Source: Agriotes lineatus (taxonomy: Eukaryota > Arthropoda > Insecta > Coleoptera > Elateridae). Taken from it: a stretch of DNA of 64,000 nt. Below are positions 23,361 to 33,510 of the stretch, in pieces (positions within the stretch are counted from its first letter, which is position 1; every line of letters starts with the position of its first letter). The translations under genes and the position numbers were made by a program. Location of the stretch: positions 62,001 through 126,000 of the forward strand of contig CALNHX010003583.1 of assembly GCA_940337035.1 (NCBI GenBank), given 5' to 3'. The notes under the pieces are model-generated. The model saw only the letters and a list, made by a program, of their open reading frames with translations. It ran no database searches and was not told the DNA's origin.

Positions 23361-23532
23361 AACTATAAAAAATTGAAAAGATATTTTTTTCCAGTGTATA
23401 AAAAGTTTTTTTTTTAATATTTTTTTCAGTTAGAGTTCTAGTAGCACCCCGGCGAGTTCTATCGAAAAGTGTAATGACATTTTTCAATAAGTGTGACTGA
23501 AAAAGAGTTATAGTGGTATTTGTCCTAGGAAA

Positions 23533-23692
23533 ATGTGAAGTTAGCACCCCAAATTTTCGATCCAAATTTGTTTTTTCTTAAATACACGGAACTATTTTTA
23601 AAAATAGCAAGGAACTCTAGAACTCTTTGGGGTGCAACGGGAACTCTCGACAAAAATTACATTTTTTGAAGTTGTGGTGCTAACTTCACAGG
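23533..23692. repeat. Inverted repeat with GTGAAGTTAGCACC ends
   Basis: TGTGAAGTTAGCACC (about 23533) and its complement GGTGCTAACTTCACA (to about 23690) bracket a 125-bp interior with a GGGGTGCAACGGGAACTC variant of the satellite motif. It abuts the gypsy fragment and may mark its truncation. Confidence 0.5.
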
Positions 23693-23711
23693 GGTTACAG
23701 CAACAGCGTTA

Positions 23712-24071
23712 TTGAAACCACAAGTAATAAACAACGTACCAGAAAAAATAAACCAGAAAAAGGAAAAATATAAGGCAGTATATGATAAGAACGCTAAAGC
23801 CAGAAAGGAATTAGTTGTTGGTCAAGACATAAGGGTGCAACTTAATCCAGAAAGACGAGCAGACAAGTGGACCAAGGGGCAAGTTATTGAACAACTCGAC
23901 CCAATATCATACATTGTGGAGGTAGAGGGGCATAAATTCAGAAGAAATAGCCGACATATAAGAACAACAGCCGAACAGCCACCAGAGACAGTAGAAACAT
24001 CAAGAAAAGAGGATGAAACAAGAAATAAAGAAGAAACTACAACAACCACAGAATGTCAAGATTTAATTTAA
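23712..24071 (+). pseudogene. Ty3/gypsy integrase C-terminal fragment
   Basis: An open frame that begins mid-protein (TTG used only as the first possible start). It encodes a basic helix-rich stretch, then a small beta-barrel-like segment (GQDIRVQLNPE...WTKGQVIEQLDPISYIVEVEG...RRNSRHIR) typical of the end of gypsy integrase. It ends at a TAA created by a (TTTAA)n tract at 24062-24103. The rest of pol is absent, cut off at about 23692. Confidence 0.75.
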
Positions 24072-24253
24072 TTTAATTTAATTTAATTTTTAATTTAATT
24101 TGCACTCAGCACTCAGCCAACAGCCGTTAGGCCAATTACAGGCGTCGCTGTGCAGTTATGAGGACTTCCAACCCCACTAACGACTGTCATGATGTTGTAT
24201 GACCGCCGGGACCAACTTTTTTCCGTGATAGCCGTACCACGAGGCGCCGAGAG

Positions 24254-24484
24254 ATGCAGCCGTGGAACTCCCATCCAAGTTCTGACCAGAGACAGCGTTG
24301 CTTAACTCTGCTGATCGAACGTGGACGCTTGTTCAAGCTACACCACTCGGGACAGAAGCGACAGAAGGTCAACGGGAAGGTGAAAGAAGTACAGCAGAAC
24401 GAACCAAGGGTGCCAGACCAAGTCACATCAAGAGGACGGCAAGTCAAGGTGCCTGTGAAATTTAAAGACTTTGTTTGTGAATAA
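24254..24484 (+). pseudogene. Extreme C-terminus of the gypsy pol, out of frame with the previous part
   Basis: Ends in a RGRQVKVPVKFKDFV-like pattern followed by a stop, the usual finish of Ty3/gypsy polyproteins, close upstream of a polypurine tract. It is in a different frame from 23712-24071, so the ORF was broken between them, plausibly by pentanucleotide expansion. Confidence 0.6.
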
Positions 24485-24625
24485 TTTAAAGACTTTGTTT
24501 CTTGAATACTTTAAGTTTTTTGTGAATGTCTTAATTAAAAGAAGGAACATGTACATTTAAAGACTTTGTTCGTTGAATAAGTTAAGAATTTTGTGAATGT
24601 CTTAATTAAAAGAAGGAAGATGTAA
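24483..24625 (+). repeat. Duplicated ~72-bp segment carrying the polypurine tract
   Basis: Two direct copies of a block beginning TTTAAAGACTTTGTT and ending TTAATTAAAAGAAGGAA(C/G)ATGTA; a partial third start lies at 24463. The second copy's AAAAGAAGGAAGA directly precedes TGTAACGG, the likely LTR start. Confidence 0.75.
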
Positions 24626-24840
24626 CGGATATATATGAATAGTTAGGTTGGTACTAGTACATAATAAAGAGTTCGTTTATGACATAGCATACAGAAACAA
24701 TGTTACATAGTTGTATGTGCATAGACGCACCTTTTACACATTTCCAATAGATGGCAGCACTACTGTAATGGATTTTATAAGCATTAATACAAAGGTGTAT
24801 GTGAAATTTTAACACTGGTAGGATAACATGGTTGCATGTT
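24621..24840 (+). mobile_element. Probable 3' LTR (start defined, end not)
   Basis: Begins TGTAACGGATATATATG just after a polypurine tract, downstream of pol remnants. No second LTR is in the window, so the 3' edge is unknown; the next element begins by about 24843. Confidence 0.5.
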
Positions 24841-24988
24841 GTCACATACAACTCTGTAATTATTAACTTGCCAAGTAATATAAAATAACGTAGACTGTCA
24901 GATTTGCCATTGGTAGTACATGCGACATTGTGATCGTGTTAGCTGGTGCAGTTAATGTGAGAAATTAATGTTAACAAAGTAATGTGAA

Positions 24989-27036
24989 ATGCAGGCTGAA
25001 AATAGTTTTTCTGAAGACAGTGATGATAGTGTAAAGGATCGTGACTATGTCCCTGATAAGTCAGGTGAAGATAATGAAAGGTTTGTTTATTTTTTTAAAA
25101 TTTGAGGTTATAATATGCTATGGTATTGGTTTAAACTTTTAGCTCTAGTGACGATGAGACCCTAAATGCAACAAAACACTTAACTGAAACCAACCAAAGT
25201 GCTGAATTACCACTGTTACAAACAACAATCGAAGAGGAAATCGAAATTAACAGTGGAGAAAAACAAGACGTCGGCGTCGTGACGAAAAAAATAATACGTA
25301 AACGGCAAAGAAACTCTTACGAATGGGCTGTTAACAAAAGAAAAAGGCAATATGATCAAGGTTTGGAGTATACATCATGACGAAAAAAGAAGGTCCCGGC
25401 CAAGAAAATTAACAACATGAAAGATTGTATAAATACTTGTATTTGGAAATGTTCCCAAAAAATTGCTATGGAAGAAAGAGAGGAAATATTTAAACAATAT
25501 TATAAATTATCAAGCTCTGAAAAACGGATGTTTATCCTTTCAACAACCCAGAAATTCACACCTAACCGACGCAGGAAGCGAAAAACTGAAGGAAATTCTA
25601 AAAGAAAGGCTACGTTTCATTATTTTTTTAATATTAAAACAAGCAAAGTGCAAGTGTGCAAAAAATTTTATTTAGGCACTCTTAGTATAAGTCAAAAACC
25701 CGTTTACACAGTACACAACAGAAAGAATTCTTCAGTAAACACTCCACGCACACCCACACAAGGTAAACATAGGAAATGATGTATACGAGATAAAGATATA
25801 GAACTTGTGAAGGAACATATCAATATTTTTCCGCGAATTGAATCGCATTACTGTCGATCTAATCCCTCTAGGGAATATTTGGGTTCTTCTCGGAAAATGT
25901 ACAACCTATACAAAGAATGGCTACAAGAAAAGAATGAACAGTCACTAAAGGAATCAGCTTATAGGTACATATTTTGTAATAATTTCAACTTATACTTTCA
26001 CGTACCAAAAAAAGATAGGTGCGATCTCTGTGAAGAGATTCGTCTTTTACAAAAGGAAGAAAGATTAACAGAGGAACGCAAGAACGTTTATGATGAACAT
26101 ATTCATCAAAAAACAGCAATGCGGCAAGAGCGAAATCGTGACCGTACGGGAAATACGCCAGTTCTCTGCTTTGACTTGGAAAATGTTTTAAGCTGCCCCA
26201 AAGCCGAAATTAGTTCATTTTTTTATAAAAGTAAATTTACAGTTTACAATATGACGGCACATCTTTCCACTACAAAAAAGGTTTGTTGCGCAGTTTGGCC
26301 AGAAACCTTATGTGGAAGAAGTGGAAATGATATTGCCAGTGCAGTTTCACGGATTCTGGAGGCGGTACTTGAAGAAAATCCAGAAATCACTGAATTAATT
26401 ATGTGGAGTGATAGCTGTGTGCCTCAAAATAGAAATTCGATTATGTCTTTCGCTATTGCTAATTTCATGAAGCACCATAATAATTTGAAGAACATCACAA
26501 TGAAATTTTCGACTGCAGGACATTCTTGCGTACAGGAGATAGACTCTGTGCATAGCTGTATTGAAAGGGTTTTATCAAAAGCAGAGTACTTTTCACCACT
26601 TTCGCGTTTGTAGCTGAATGTCAATCGCAATAAGCCCTACAAAGTACTGCAGATGCGTTTATGCAAATTTTTTAACTTTCGAGATTGTTCCTCTTTGATG
26701 AATTACACGGAAGTAACGTTTTCAAAAGTTGCACAACTGAAATTTTCTAAATCTGTTTTTAACATTCTATACAAAACTTCACATGCAGACGATGATTTTA
26801 TTACTGCCAATATAAAACACATTATGGGTAAAAGGCAACCAGCCTGTGATACAGCATTAAATTTGCCTCAGCCGAAACAGGTTACGAACGTACAAGGGTT
26901 GCCACAATCAAAAATTGATGCTATCTTAGCTATGTTTCGCTGGATCCCTACAGCAGATAAGGAATACTGCAATGCAATTTTGCCAAAAAAAGTAGATGAG
27001 CAAGGAACAAGCAGTAAGGGGAAGAAAAAGAAGTAG
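24989..27036 (+). pseudogene. Transposase-like gene with three in-frame stops
   Basis: Exon 1 (24989-25080, start MQAENSFSED) joins exon 2 (from 25143) across a 62-bp intron with GTTTGT/TTTTAG ends. The frame is then continuous to 27036 except for TGA at 25378-25380, TGA at 25777-25779 and TAG at 26611-26613. Order of features: acidic N-terminus, basic region, IESHYCRSNPSREY, CDLCEE zinc-knuckle-like pair, LCFDLENVL, MWSDSCVPQNRNS, GHSCVQEIDSVHSCIE. These signatures belong to a large uncharacterised arthropod/cnidarian transposase-like family (DUF7869-like, from memory). Possible 13-bp terminal repeats (ACATACAACTCTG) lie at about 24844 and 27233-27245. Dead as it stands. Confidence 0.75.
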
Positions 27037-27039
27037 TTC

Positions 27040-27530
27040 ATGTCTATCACCTTATATTTTTACATTTTTAATTTGTGTTTTGATGTTTTAATGTTTTAGG
27101 ATATAAAATGCAATTCCATGCTTTTTTGAATTTAATAGTAAATAAATATTTAGTCTATGGAAAATGTGCTTAATTTTGTTACAGAAAACGAAAGTTGTAT
27201 GTAAACCTCACTAAATCATTTATAAAGTATACCAGAGTTGTATGTATTATTTTTTTTTCAAAATAACTCGTTTAGGCTTAAGCTACAAATTATGATATTT
27301 AACCACAATTACAATGTTAATTTAATACACGTATTAGAAAAAAGAAAAAAGAAAAATAAATAGTACATTGGCCTTTGCAACACCCAAAAAATTAAAATCG
27401 ATTTTCTCAAAGATACAAAATATGCACTTAGAACCTTGTAATACCAAGCCGACGATATGTCACAATACTAATTTTCACAGCATTACGGCCCTCAAAATTG
27501 CTTAACCATTTTCAAACTTTGAAGAAAGTA
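27040..27530. other. No gene seen
   Basis: AT-rich sequence. It includes the candidate right terminal repeat of the preceding pseudogene's element at 27233-27245, then nothing recognisable up to the next element. Confidence 0.5.
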
Positions 27531-27771
27531 TAGTTCTCCAACCAAAAATTGGAAAGCTATTTAAAATCCAGTACACCATGAAAAGTGTAAGTCATGTCTA
27601 AGATGGGTTCATACAATCAATAAATAATTTTCTAATGTCAAACAGCTTTCAAGTAATAACAGTTCATCTGTAAACTGTACATGTAACTGTTTTGTTAAAG
27701 CATCGTGACATTTTGCATGATTTATGCAGGTACTAGTTGTTTAACCTCAGCTTTTAGAACCTTATACTAGA

Positions 27772-29073
27772 ATGGAAAATGTTGAAAAAATTAGTGTACT
27801 CAAAGAAAAACTAATTATACATAAGAAACATTTATCTGCAGACGCTAAATGTATAATAAAAAATGTTTATAACACCTTTTTGGAAGAAAAATACAAGAGG
27901 CCGCTAAATTTGACTTCGAAATTCACCAAAGTTCCTATAACCAGCGTTTACAATATAGTGCGTTCAGAAGTAAATTCATTAAAACGCAAAACCATCGAAT
28001 CACGCACAGTTCTCAACAGTTTTGATGACAAACAAAAGGAAGCTATGAAGGAAATCATATATCAAATGTATGAAGAGAATAATGTGCCAACTGTGGACAC
28101 GATTAAACACAAGTTACATGATCGTGGCTTTAATTTCTCCTATAGTTCCAAGACACTTCGAAAATTTTTGAAACAAATTGGATTTACGTACAAAACATTA
28201 AATAAACGACAAAATCTTATGGAGTCATTGAAATTACAAACCCAACGAACGGCATTCATTGATAAAATCAGACAATTTAGGAAAAAAAGGAATATTATCT
28301 ACCTTGATGAAACGTGGTTTGATACACACGATGTTAAAACGAAGGGATGGGTTGATGCATCAAAAAAATGCTGTTTAAATACTCCATCAAATCGTGGACA
28401 AAGAATAATCATACTACATGCAGGAAATGAAAATGGTTGGGTTGAAGATTGTTTACTCCTATCAGCAAAAAATATTAAAAACTGTTCAGCAGATTACCAT
28501 CAAGACTTGGACTCAAAATTATTTGAAAATTGGTTTGAAAGTACTCTTTTACCGAAATTGCCAGCAAACTCAGTCATAGTTCTTGATAATGCTTCTTACC
28601 ACTTGCGACAATCCCAAAAAAATCCAAACAGAGCTACAAAAAAAGCAGACATTTTAAATTTTATGAAGACCCATAATTTGGAAATACCGCTTAACAATAA
28701 AAAAGATGCTTTATTAAATATTATAGCTCAAACAAATTTTACCAAATCTTATGTAATCGATGATATGGCAGAAAGTAAACGACATACAGTTTTGCGGCTT
28801 CCACCATACTATTGTATATTAACTCCAATTGAACTGGTGTGGAGTCAACTTAAGGCAAACACTCGTAGAGCAAATAATACGCCAAATTTGAGTAGTACAA
28901 TAGTGGAACAGATCCGAAAACATGTATTAAAAATTGACAAGAAGTTATGGGGAAACTGTGTTCGTCACGTTATTGATAACAAAAACAGTTTTCTGTCGAA
29001 TAAACCCTTACCACAAATAATAATAAACCTGAACGATAGTGATTCAAGTGACTTGGATGATTATATGGCTTAA
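27772..29073 (+). CDS. Intact IS630-Tc1-mariner transposase, 433 aa, D-81-E triad
   Basis: One uninterrupted ORF from ATG (start MENVEKISVLKEK) to TAA. Residues 1-130 form two helix-turn-helix-like stretches for TIR binding. The catalytic core has IYLDETWFDTHD (first Asp), VIVLDNASYH (second Asp) and ILTPIELVWSQLK (Glu). By my count 81 residues lie between the second Asp and the Glu, far more than the 34-41 of ordinary mariners and close to the DD82E (Sailor) group as I recall it. A KKADILNFMKTHNLEIP insert occupies that spacer. The tail is acidic. It should cut and paste DNA at TA sites. No lesions are visible, so recent activity is plausible; terminal repeats nearby support its being complete. 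Confidence 0.9.
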   Translation: MENVEKISVLKEKLIIHKKHLSADAKCIIKNVYNTFLEEKYKRPLNLTSKFTKVPITSVYNIVRSEVNSLKRKTIESRTVLNSFDDKQKEAMKEIIYQMYEENNVPTVDTIKHKLHDRGFNFSYSSKTLRKFLKQIGFTYKTLNKRQNLMESLKLQTQRTAFIDKIRQFRKKRNIIYLDETWFDTHDVKTKGWVDASKKCCLNTPSNRGQRIIILHAGNENGWVEDCLLLSAKNIKNCSADYHQDLDSKLFENWFESTLLPKLPANSVIVLDNASYHLRQSQKNPNRATKKADILNFMKTHNLEIPLNNKKDALLNIIAQTNFTKSYVIDDMAESKRHTVLRLPPYYCILTPIELVWSQLKANTRRANNTPNLSSTIVEQIRKHVLKIDKKLWGNCVRHVIDNKNSFLSNKPLPQIIINLNDSDSSDLDDYMA

Positions 29074-29483
29074 AGAATTTTTGGGAATACTCCAGTATAG
29101 CCCACTGGTACATTTTGACATTTACAGAATATGCACATAAAGGAACTGTTACGTCAGGGGCGAAACTAGATATTAAGCTATGGATAAAATAAATACTCAT
29201 CGGAAAATTCAAATTCAATATTATTGTCCAAAATTGGACTAACTCCTTTTTTACGGTCATACACAGGCATTTTTATACTAAGTACACACAAATTTGAAAC
29301 TGCAGATAACTTAAATTCGCACCTTGACGGCAGCCAAGATTGGATCTAACATGAGATGCTCGTGTTTTGCCTTCATTGTCTGAACATTTGTAGAACCACC
29401 AACCAACTGAGAATCACATTGTCACGCGCATACGCCTATGGACCACTGGGATAACTTGAGTTTACCTGAAGCTTTACGCAATA

Positions 29484-29757
29484 AAAATATTTTATTTGTT
29501 CCTCACTTGTAAACATCAATTTATCAAGTCACTGTATTCACCTTGAAAATGTTTCTTAACTGGCTAGCCAGTAAAAAATTTACTGGCTAGCCAGTTATAT
29601 TTTACAAGCGTGCTCATAGATAAATGATAGCGTGCAAAGCCAGAGTTGTCTTCCTTAGTATGTGTCATATTGATTAATTTAGTTGCTTGTCAGTTTGACA
29701 TTTTGAATAAATGGTGAATTTCTAGTTATTTACAAGTGAGGAACAAATAAAATATTC
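29484..29757. mobile_element. Nested MITE with internal 40-bp palindrome
   Basis: Terminal inverted repeats of about 28 bp (AATATTTTATTTGTTCCTCA and onward, complement at 29729-29756). Inside, 29560-29600 is a near-perfect palindrome built on ACTGGCTAGCCAGT. ACTGGC fragments recur just outside (29794, 29820, 29838). Confidence 0.65.
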
Positions 29758-29916
29758 AACAATACACTCCAGGTAACCATTTTTACTGGCTCAAGGATAT
29801 GACAGGCTCGCCTAACGGCTCGCCAGTCATCCCAATCCTATCGCCAGTAAAACCTGTTTTACCTGGCTTGTAATGTTAATAGATATTAACGATACAAGTT
29901 TGATTATGAGCATCTT

Positions 29917-29985
29917 AACGAAACGAGTTTGATTGCCAAAACGAGGCGGTGAGCCGAGTTTTGCGGCAATCAAACGAGTTTCGTT
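29917..29985. repeat. Hairpin-forming inverted repeat
   Basis: AACGAAACGAGTTTGATTG pairs with its complement across a short GC-rich loop containing GAGGCGGTGAGCCGAG. Confidence 0.6.
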
Positions 29986-30058
29986 GTGTGCCATAAACAA
30001 ACGTGTATTGTTCAATATTTTATCTTCATCAATAAACTCTGGCTCACTGTATAAAAAG

Positions 30059-30154
30059 AGTGCGGTAATATTCATTACCGCACTGAGTGCGGTAATATCT
30101 GTCCATTACCGCACTGAGTGCGGTAATATCCATTACCGCACTCAGTGCGGTAAT
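30059..30154. repeat. Seven alternating 11-mers forming stacked palindromes
   Basis: AGTGCGGTAAT and its complement ATTACCGCACT alternate seven times, each flush pair forming a perfect ATTACCGCACT-N-AGTGCGGTAAT dyad (N is G or C). They lie inside the D-81-E element's 3' region. Confidence 0.85.
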
Positions 30155-30518
30155 GAAGCTCTTAACGATACTAAAATTAATTTGGTTAAGACGCTATAAC
30201 AACACGGATGAAGATAAATACTATAACAACTCTAATAACTTTTTTCTATAACATTTCACACACAATAAAATTAGAACAGACCTTACTTTAGAATGCTTAA
30301 TTTTATTTTGATATTACTAATGTTTCCCTATAAAATATTATAAATATGTCTTCCAAAATTCCCAATGCATATGTCAGATGTGAAGGTTTTTATCGAAATG
30401 TCACTAAATGACAATCAGTCATTTTATGAAGTAAGTTACGAAGTGACTTACTGTTTCCAATGCTGGCCTGATTTTGAATAACTTTCCAATTTTTGGTTGG
30501 AATACTATACCTTAGGCT

Positions 30519-30640
30519 CGTTTTGAATTGCACCTGCCAGCCCGGAGATGCTCCCAGTACTTGACAACAAGACAATCCGTTTTCAATTGCACATGCCAAT
30601 CTGGAGATGCTCCCAGTAGGTACCTGACATCAAGACAATT
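30519..30640 (+). repeat. Imperfect tandem duplication of ~60 bp
   Basis: Two copies of a block containing AATTGCAC(C/A)TGCCA and GGAGATGCTCCCAGTA. No gene is associated. Confidence 0.7.
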
Positions 30641-30927
30641 TTGAACGGCGGCTTGGGAACTACTTTCCTGACGATTAAATGAGCGCATTCTGCCTTTGCA
30701 TTTAGATAACTCCAAACCTTCTAGAAAACACCATATCAATACTATTTATATATCGTATGTTTTTGTTACATATGTCAAACGCTGAATTTCTAATAGGGGG
30801 GAGTAATGTAGTAACCTCTGACCACTACAAGTAGTTGTGATGGTAACAAGATAATATTAATAGACAAAAAATGTAAACAACTCGCATTAAATTTACATAT
30901 TTCAATTTTATCCGTTTTATTTCTACA

Positions 30928-30930
<3 letters not shown>

Positions 30931-30983
<53 letters not shown>
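30931..30983. repeat. (TA)n microsatellite
   Basis: About 26 TA units. A purine-rich GGGGGGAGTAA followed by TGTAGTAACC lies 130 bp upstream (30796-30815) and could be a polypurine tract/LTR start, but no retroelement coding is nearby. Confidence 0.9.
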
Positions 30984-30985
<2 letters not shown>

Positions 30986-31035
30986 TAATTCTATAAAGAT
31001 AGTCCCTCTCACAGCTTGTGTGATTACATACACAG

Positions 31036-31080
31036 TAAAATGTTATTTCTTGACTATCCCAGTCAAGAAATAACATTTTA
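31036..31080. repeat. Perfect 20-bp-stem hairpin
   Basis: TAAAATGTTATTTCTTGACT pairs perfectly with its complement across the loop ATCCC. It is followed by a second, interrupted TA tract (31083-31110). Confidence 0.85.
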
Positions 31081-31199
31081 CTATATATATACATATATAT
31101 ATATATATGTAATGACCACGGTTCTTATAGTACACAACAATATTAAAACAGTAAGCATTCTTTCATAAATAGTTCACCTTTTTATTGTCTTTATTTCGT

Positions 31200-31535
31200 T
31201 TTCTAGTTATGACTTTGATAATAAATTCACCAACCTTTCACTTGGTCCCCACAATGTTCCAGATGCCAATCAAACTGCTCCTCTTTGCCTACTAATCGAC
31301 CCTCTCAAGTACCTTCCCGCAATGCATGGTCCACAGCCATACAAGACGTCCTAACCGTCCAACATCAGCAACTCCACCTTTTCTACAGTACGCAGCCAAC
31401 AGACCAAATTCTGCAGACACCTACTTGCTACCGCATCTGCCAACCTCCTGGAAGGTGCTTCTCTTACCCGATGATCCTCCTCTAGAAGTCTCACTTAGCA
31501 CCAAACAGGTTAACGTAATCCAATTTGATTAATGT
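31200..31535 (+). other. C-rich stretch with short ORFs, coding status uncertain
   Basis: Base composition changes sharply to C-rich here. Two overlapping plus-strand frames (31285-31485, 31326-31532) look protein-like (for example SWKVLLLPDDPPLEVS), and an acceptor-like TTTCGTTTTCTAG precedes at about 31206. No domain is recognised. A fragment of a mobile or host gene with a frameshift is possible. Confidence 0.25.
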
Positions 31536-31539
31536 AGTA

Positions 31540-32030
31540 TGTCAAATGGACTTTTCCAATAAACTTGACCCATTATATTTCTCCAATGATTCACTTTTGT
31601 AGAGTAATTCTACTATCCATTAGTTTTTACCACATACTTGTAATCTTCATTAGTTCATGTCTTTACTTCTTGTTATTTTAAATAGCTATTTTCCATTCAA
31701 TTATAAATTCTCTTTCACTTTGTAATTGCATATTAACCATTCACATACCCACCTTATACCTGAATAAATCCAAATTATTTTCAACTATTGTTATCCCTTA
31801 ATCTTTACTAAATTTGATTCTAACACACACACGGGTGTATATCATTACAATATAAAGTATGATCAAAAATTACTTTCATCTAGTATGGTTATGAATATTT
31901 TTTAAATGTATGAATGCAAATTTTTTTACACTTAAATGTCAAACTTGACATTTGATTTTTAAGTGAGTTATAGTTGCATACATAGATTAGGAAAACATCC
32001 ATAGATGAGATTAATTTTCGATCATACTAT
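31540..32030. other. No gene seen
   Basis: AT-rich sequence with no sustained ORF or clear repeat before the next palindromic element. Confidence 0.5.
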
Positions 32031-32031
32031 A

Positions 32032-32644
32032 CACGGTGTTTCGTATCGTTATGTTCAAATTTTGGGAGCATAAAACAGACTTAATTCTAAGACCAAAAAA
32101 CACAAAAGTGGTAGGTAGATCTTTATTCGTTCTGAAGTTACAGACTTTTGAAATTATAAACCACAAACAATCAGATTTCAGTTCATAAATTAAACAGAAA
32201 CTTAATTTTTTAATTAATGATATTTTCAAAATGCCCCCCACTTGCTGAATACAAGCTTGTGCTCTCATGAAGTGCATATCCGCATATTCTTCATTAGAAA
32301 ACCGGTAAGGCATTTTAAACAAACGTTTCCAAACACTAACACAGTAACTCACTTCAAACTAAAGTTAAAATTAATATTCAGACTTGCTATTCTTAAAGAC
32401 TTTTATCTGAATGACGTTTTGGTGGTGTAGTTGATTGTTCCACAGCAACCTGGATTTTATGATTTTAATGATAAAGTTTTAGTTTGGTTTGTGAACTTAA
32501 ATCTGATTGTTTGTGCTTTATAATTTCAAAAGTCTGTAACTTCAGAACGAATAAAGATCGACCTACCACTTTTTGTTTTTTTACCTTAGAATTAAGTCTA
32601 TTTTATGATCACAAAATTTGAATATAACCATACGAAATACCCTG
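32032..32644. mobile_element. ~613-bp palindromic mariner-type MITE
   Basis: Ends CACGGTGTTTCGTAT and the complement of CAGGGTATTTCGTATGG. Arms of about 200 bp share GTCTGTAACTTCAGAACG. TA precedes the left end; the right flank is diverged. Confidence 0.7.
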
Positions 32645-32651
32645 TTATATA

Positions 32652-33510
32652 TACCGGGTGCTGACTTGCGCGACGCACCATAGGGATTTGCATAGTACAT
32701 TCTTCATGTTCAATTATTTGCTCTCCTAATTATTTTAGAGCTAAAGTGTAATTACATTATTTGTAGAGAAAAAAATACTGCATCCATTCATACCGTTGTT
32801 AACAACTTTTCATTTTCCGGAACCGAAGGAATGCAAAAAATCAAAGTAGCATTTTTACAAAAATCGGTGATGCCATGGAATTATTGAAACAAGCCAATGC
32901 AACGCAAGTGCGTGCGGTGCGACAATATGTGTTGTTTGTTTGTTTGTCATTGATGTTTGACGTTCATAATAATTTATTATTAATTATGTTCTGCTTAATG
33001 TCTAACCTGCCTGAACCTTGTCCATAACAAAAATTGTTTTACGGTGGACGTTCGTCAAGTAAGCTCCTTGTTTATTGTAAAATACCCGTATCGGCAAATT
33101 CCGAACAGTACAACCATTAATAGACTGATACATTATGTTTAAAGCTACAGGCACATTATTAAATAATTGTAGGTGCAATGAGGTTCAGAAATTACACCAA
33201 AATGAGAAAAACGACAATAAATTCAATCTTTTGACGACAGTAACTGCATGATCGCCCCGCACGCACTTGCGTTGCATTGGCTTGTTTCAATAATTCCATG
33301 GCATCACTGATTTTTGTGAAAATGCTAGTTTGTTTTTTTGCATTCCTTCAGTTCCGGAAAATGAAAAATTGTTAGCAACAGTATGAATAGGTGCAGTATT
33401 TTTGTCTCTACAAAAAAATGTATGTACACTTAAGCTCTAAAATAATTAGGGGAGCAAATAATTGAACATAAAGAATTTACTATGCGAATCAGTCAGGCAA
33501 CTGCAAGAAG
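32652..33510. mobile_element. ~850-bp foldback element
   Basis: Left arm (about 32675-32930) and right arm (about 33250-33500) share long complementary blocks, for example CCATGGAATTATTGAAACAA. The outermost ends are diverged and no duplication is visible. Confidence 0.65.

Larger units (their letters stand above)
27531..30507 (+). mobile_element. Autonomous Tc1/mariner-superfamily element with D-81-E transposase
   Basis: About 2.98 kb flanked by TA (27529-27530, 30508-30509). Terminal inverted repeats of about 38 bp contain CCAACCAAAAATTGGAAAG. Left leader about 240 bp, intact transposase 27772-29073, then a 1.4-kb tail packed with smaller palindromes (29484-29757, 29917-29985, 30059-30154). 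A deletion derivative sits at 39834-40255. Confidence 0.85.

Noticed and set aside
29827..30199. ORFs over 29827-30199
   Set aside because: They read through hairpins and alternating 11-mers; composition is explained by the repeats.
30796..30830. Purine tract plus TGTAGTAACC as an LTR start
   Set aside because: No pol remnants upstream, no matching second LTR, no defined end; noted only under the (TA)n entry.
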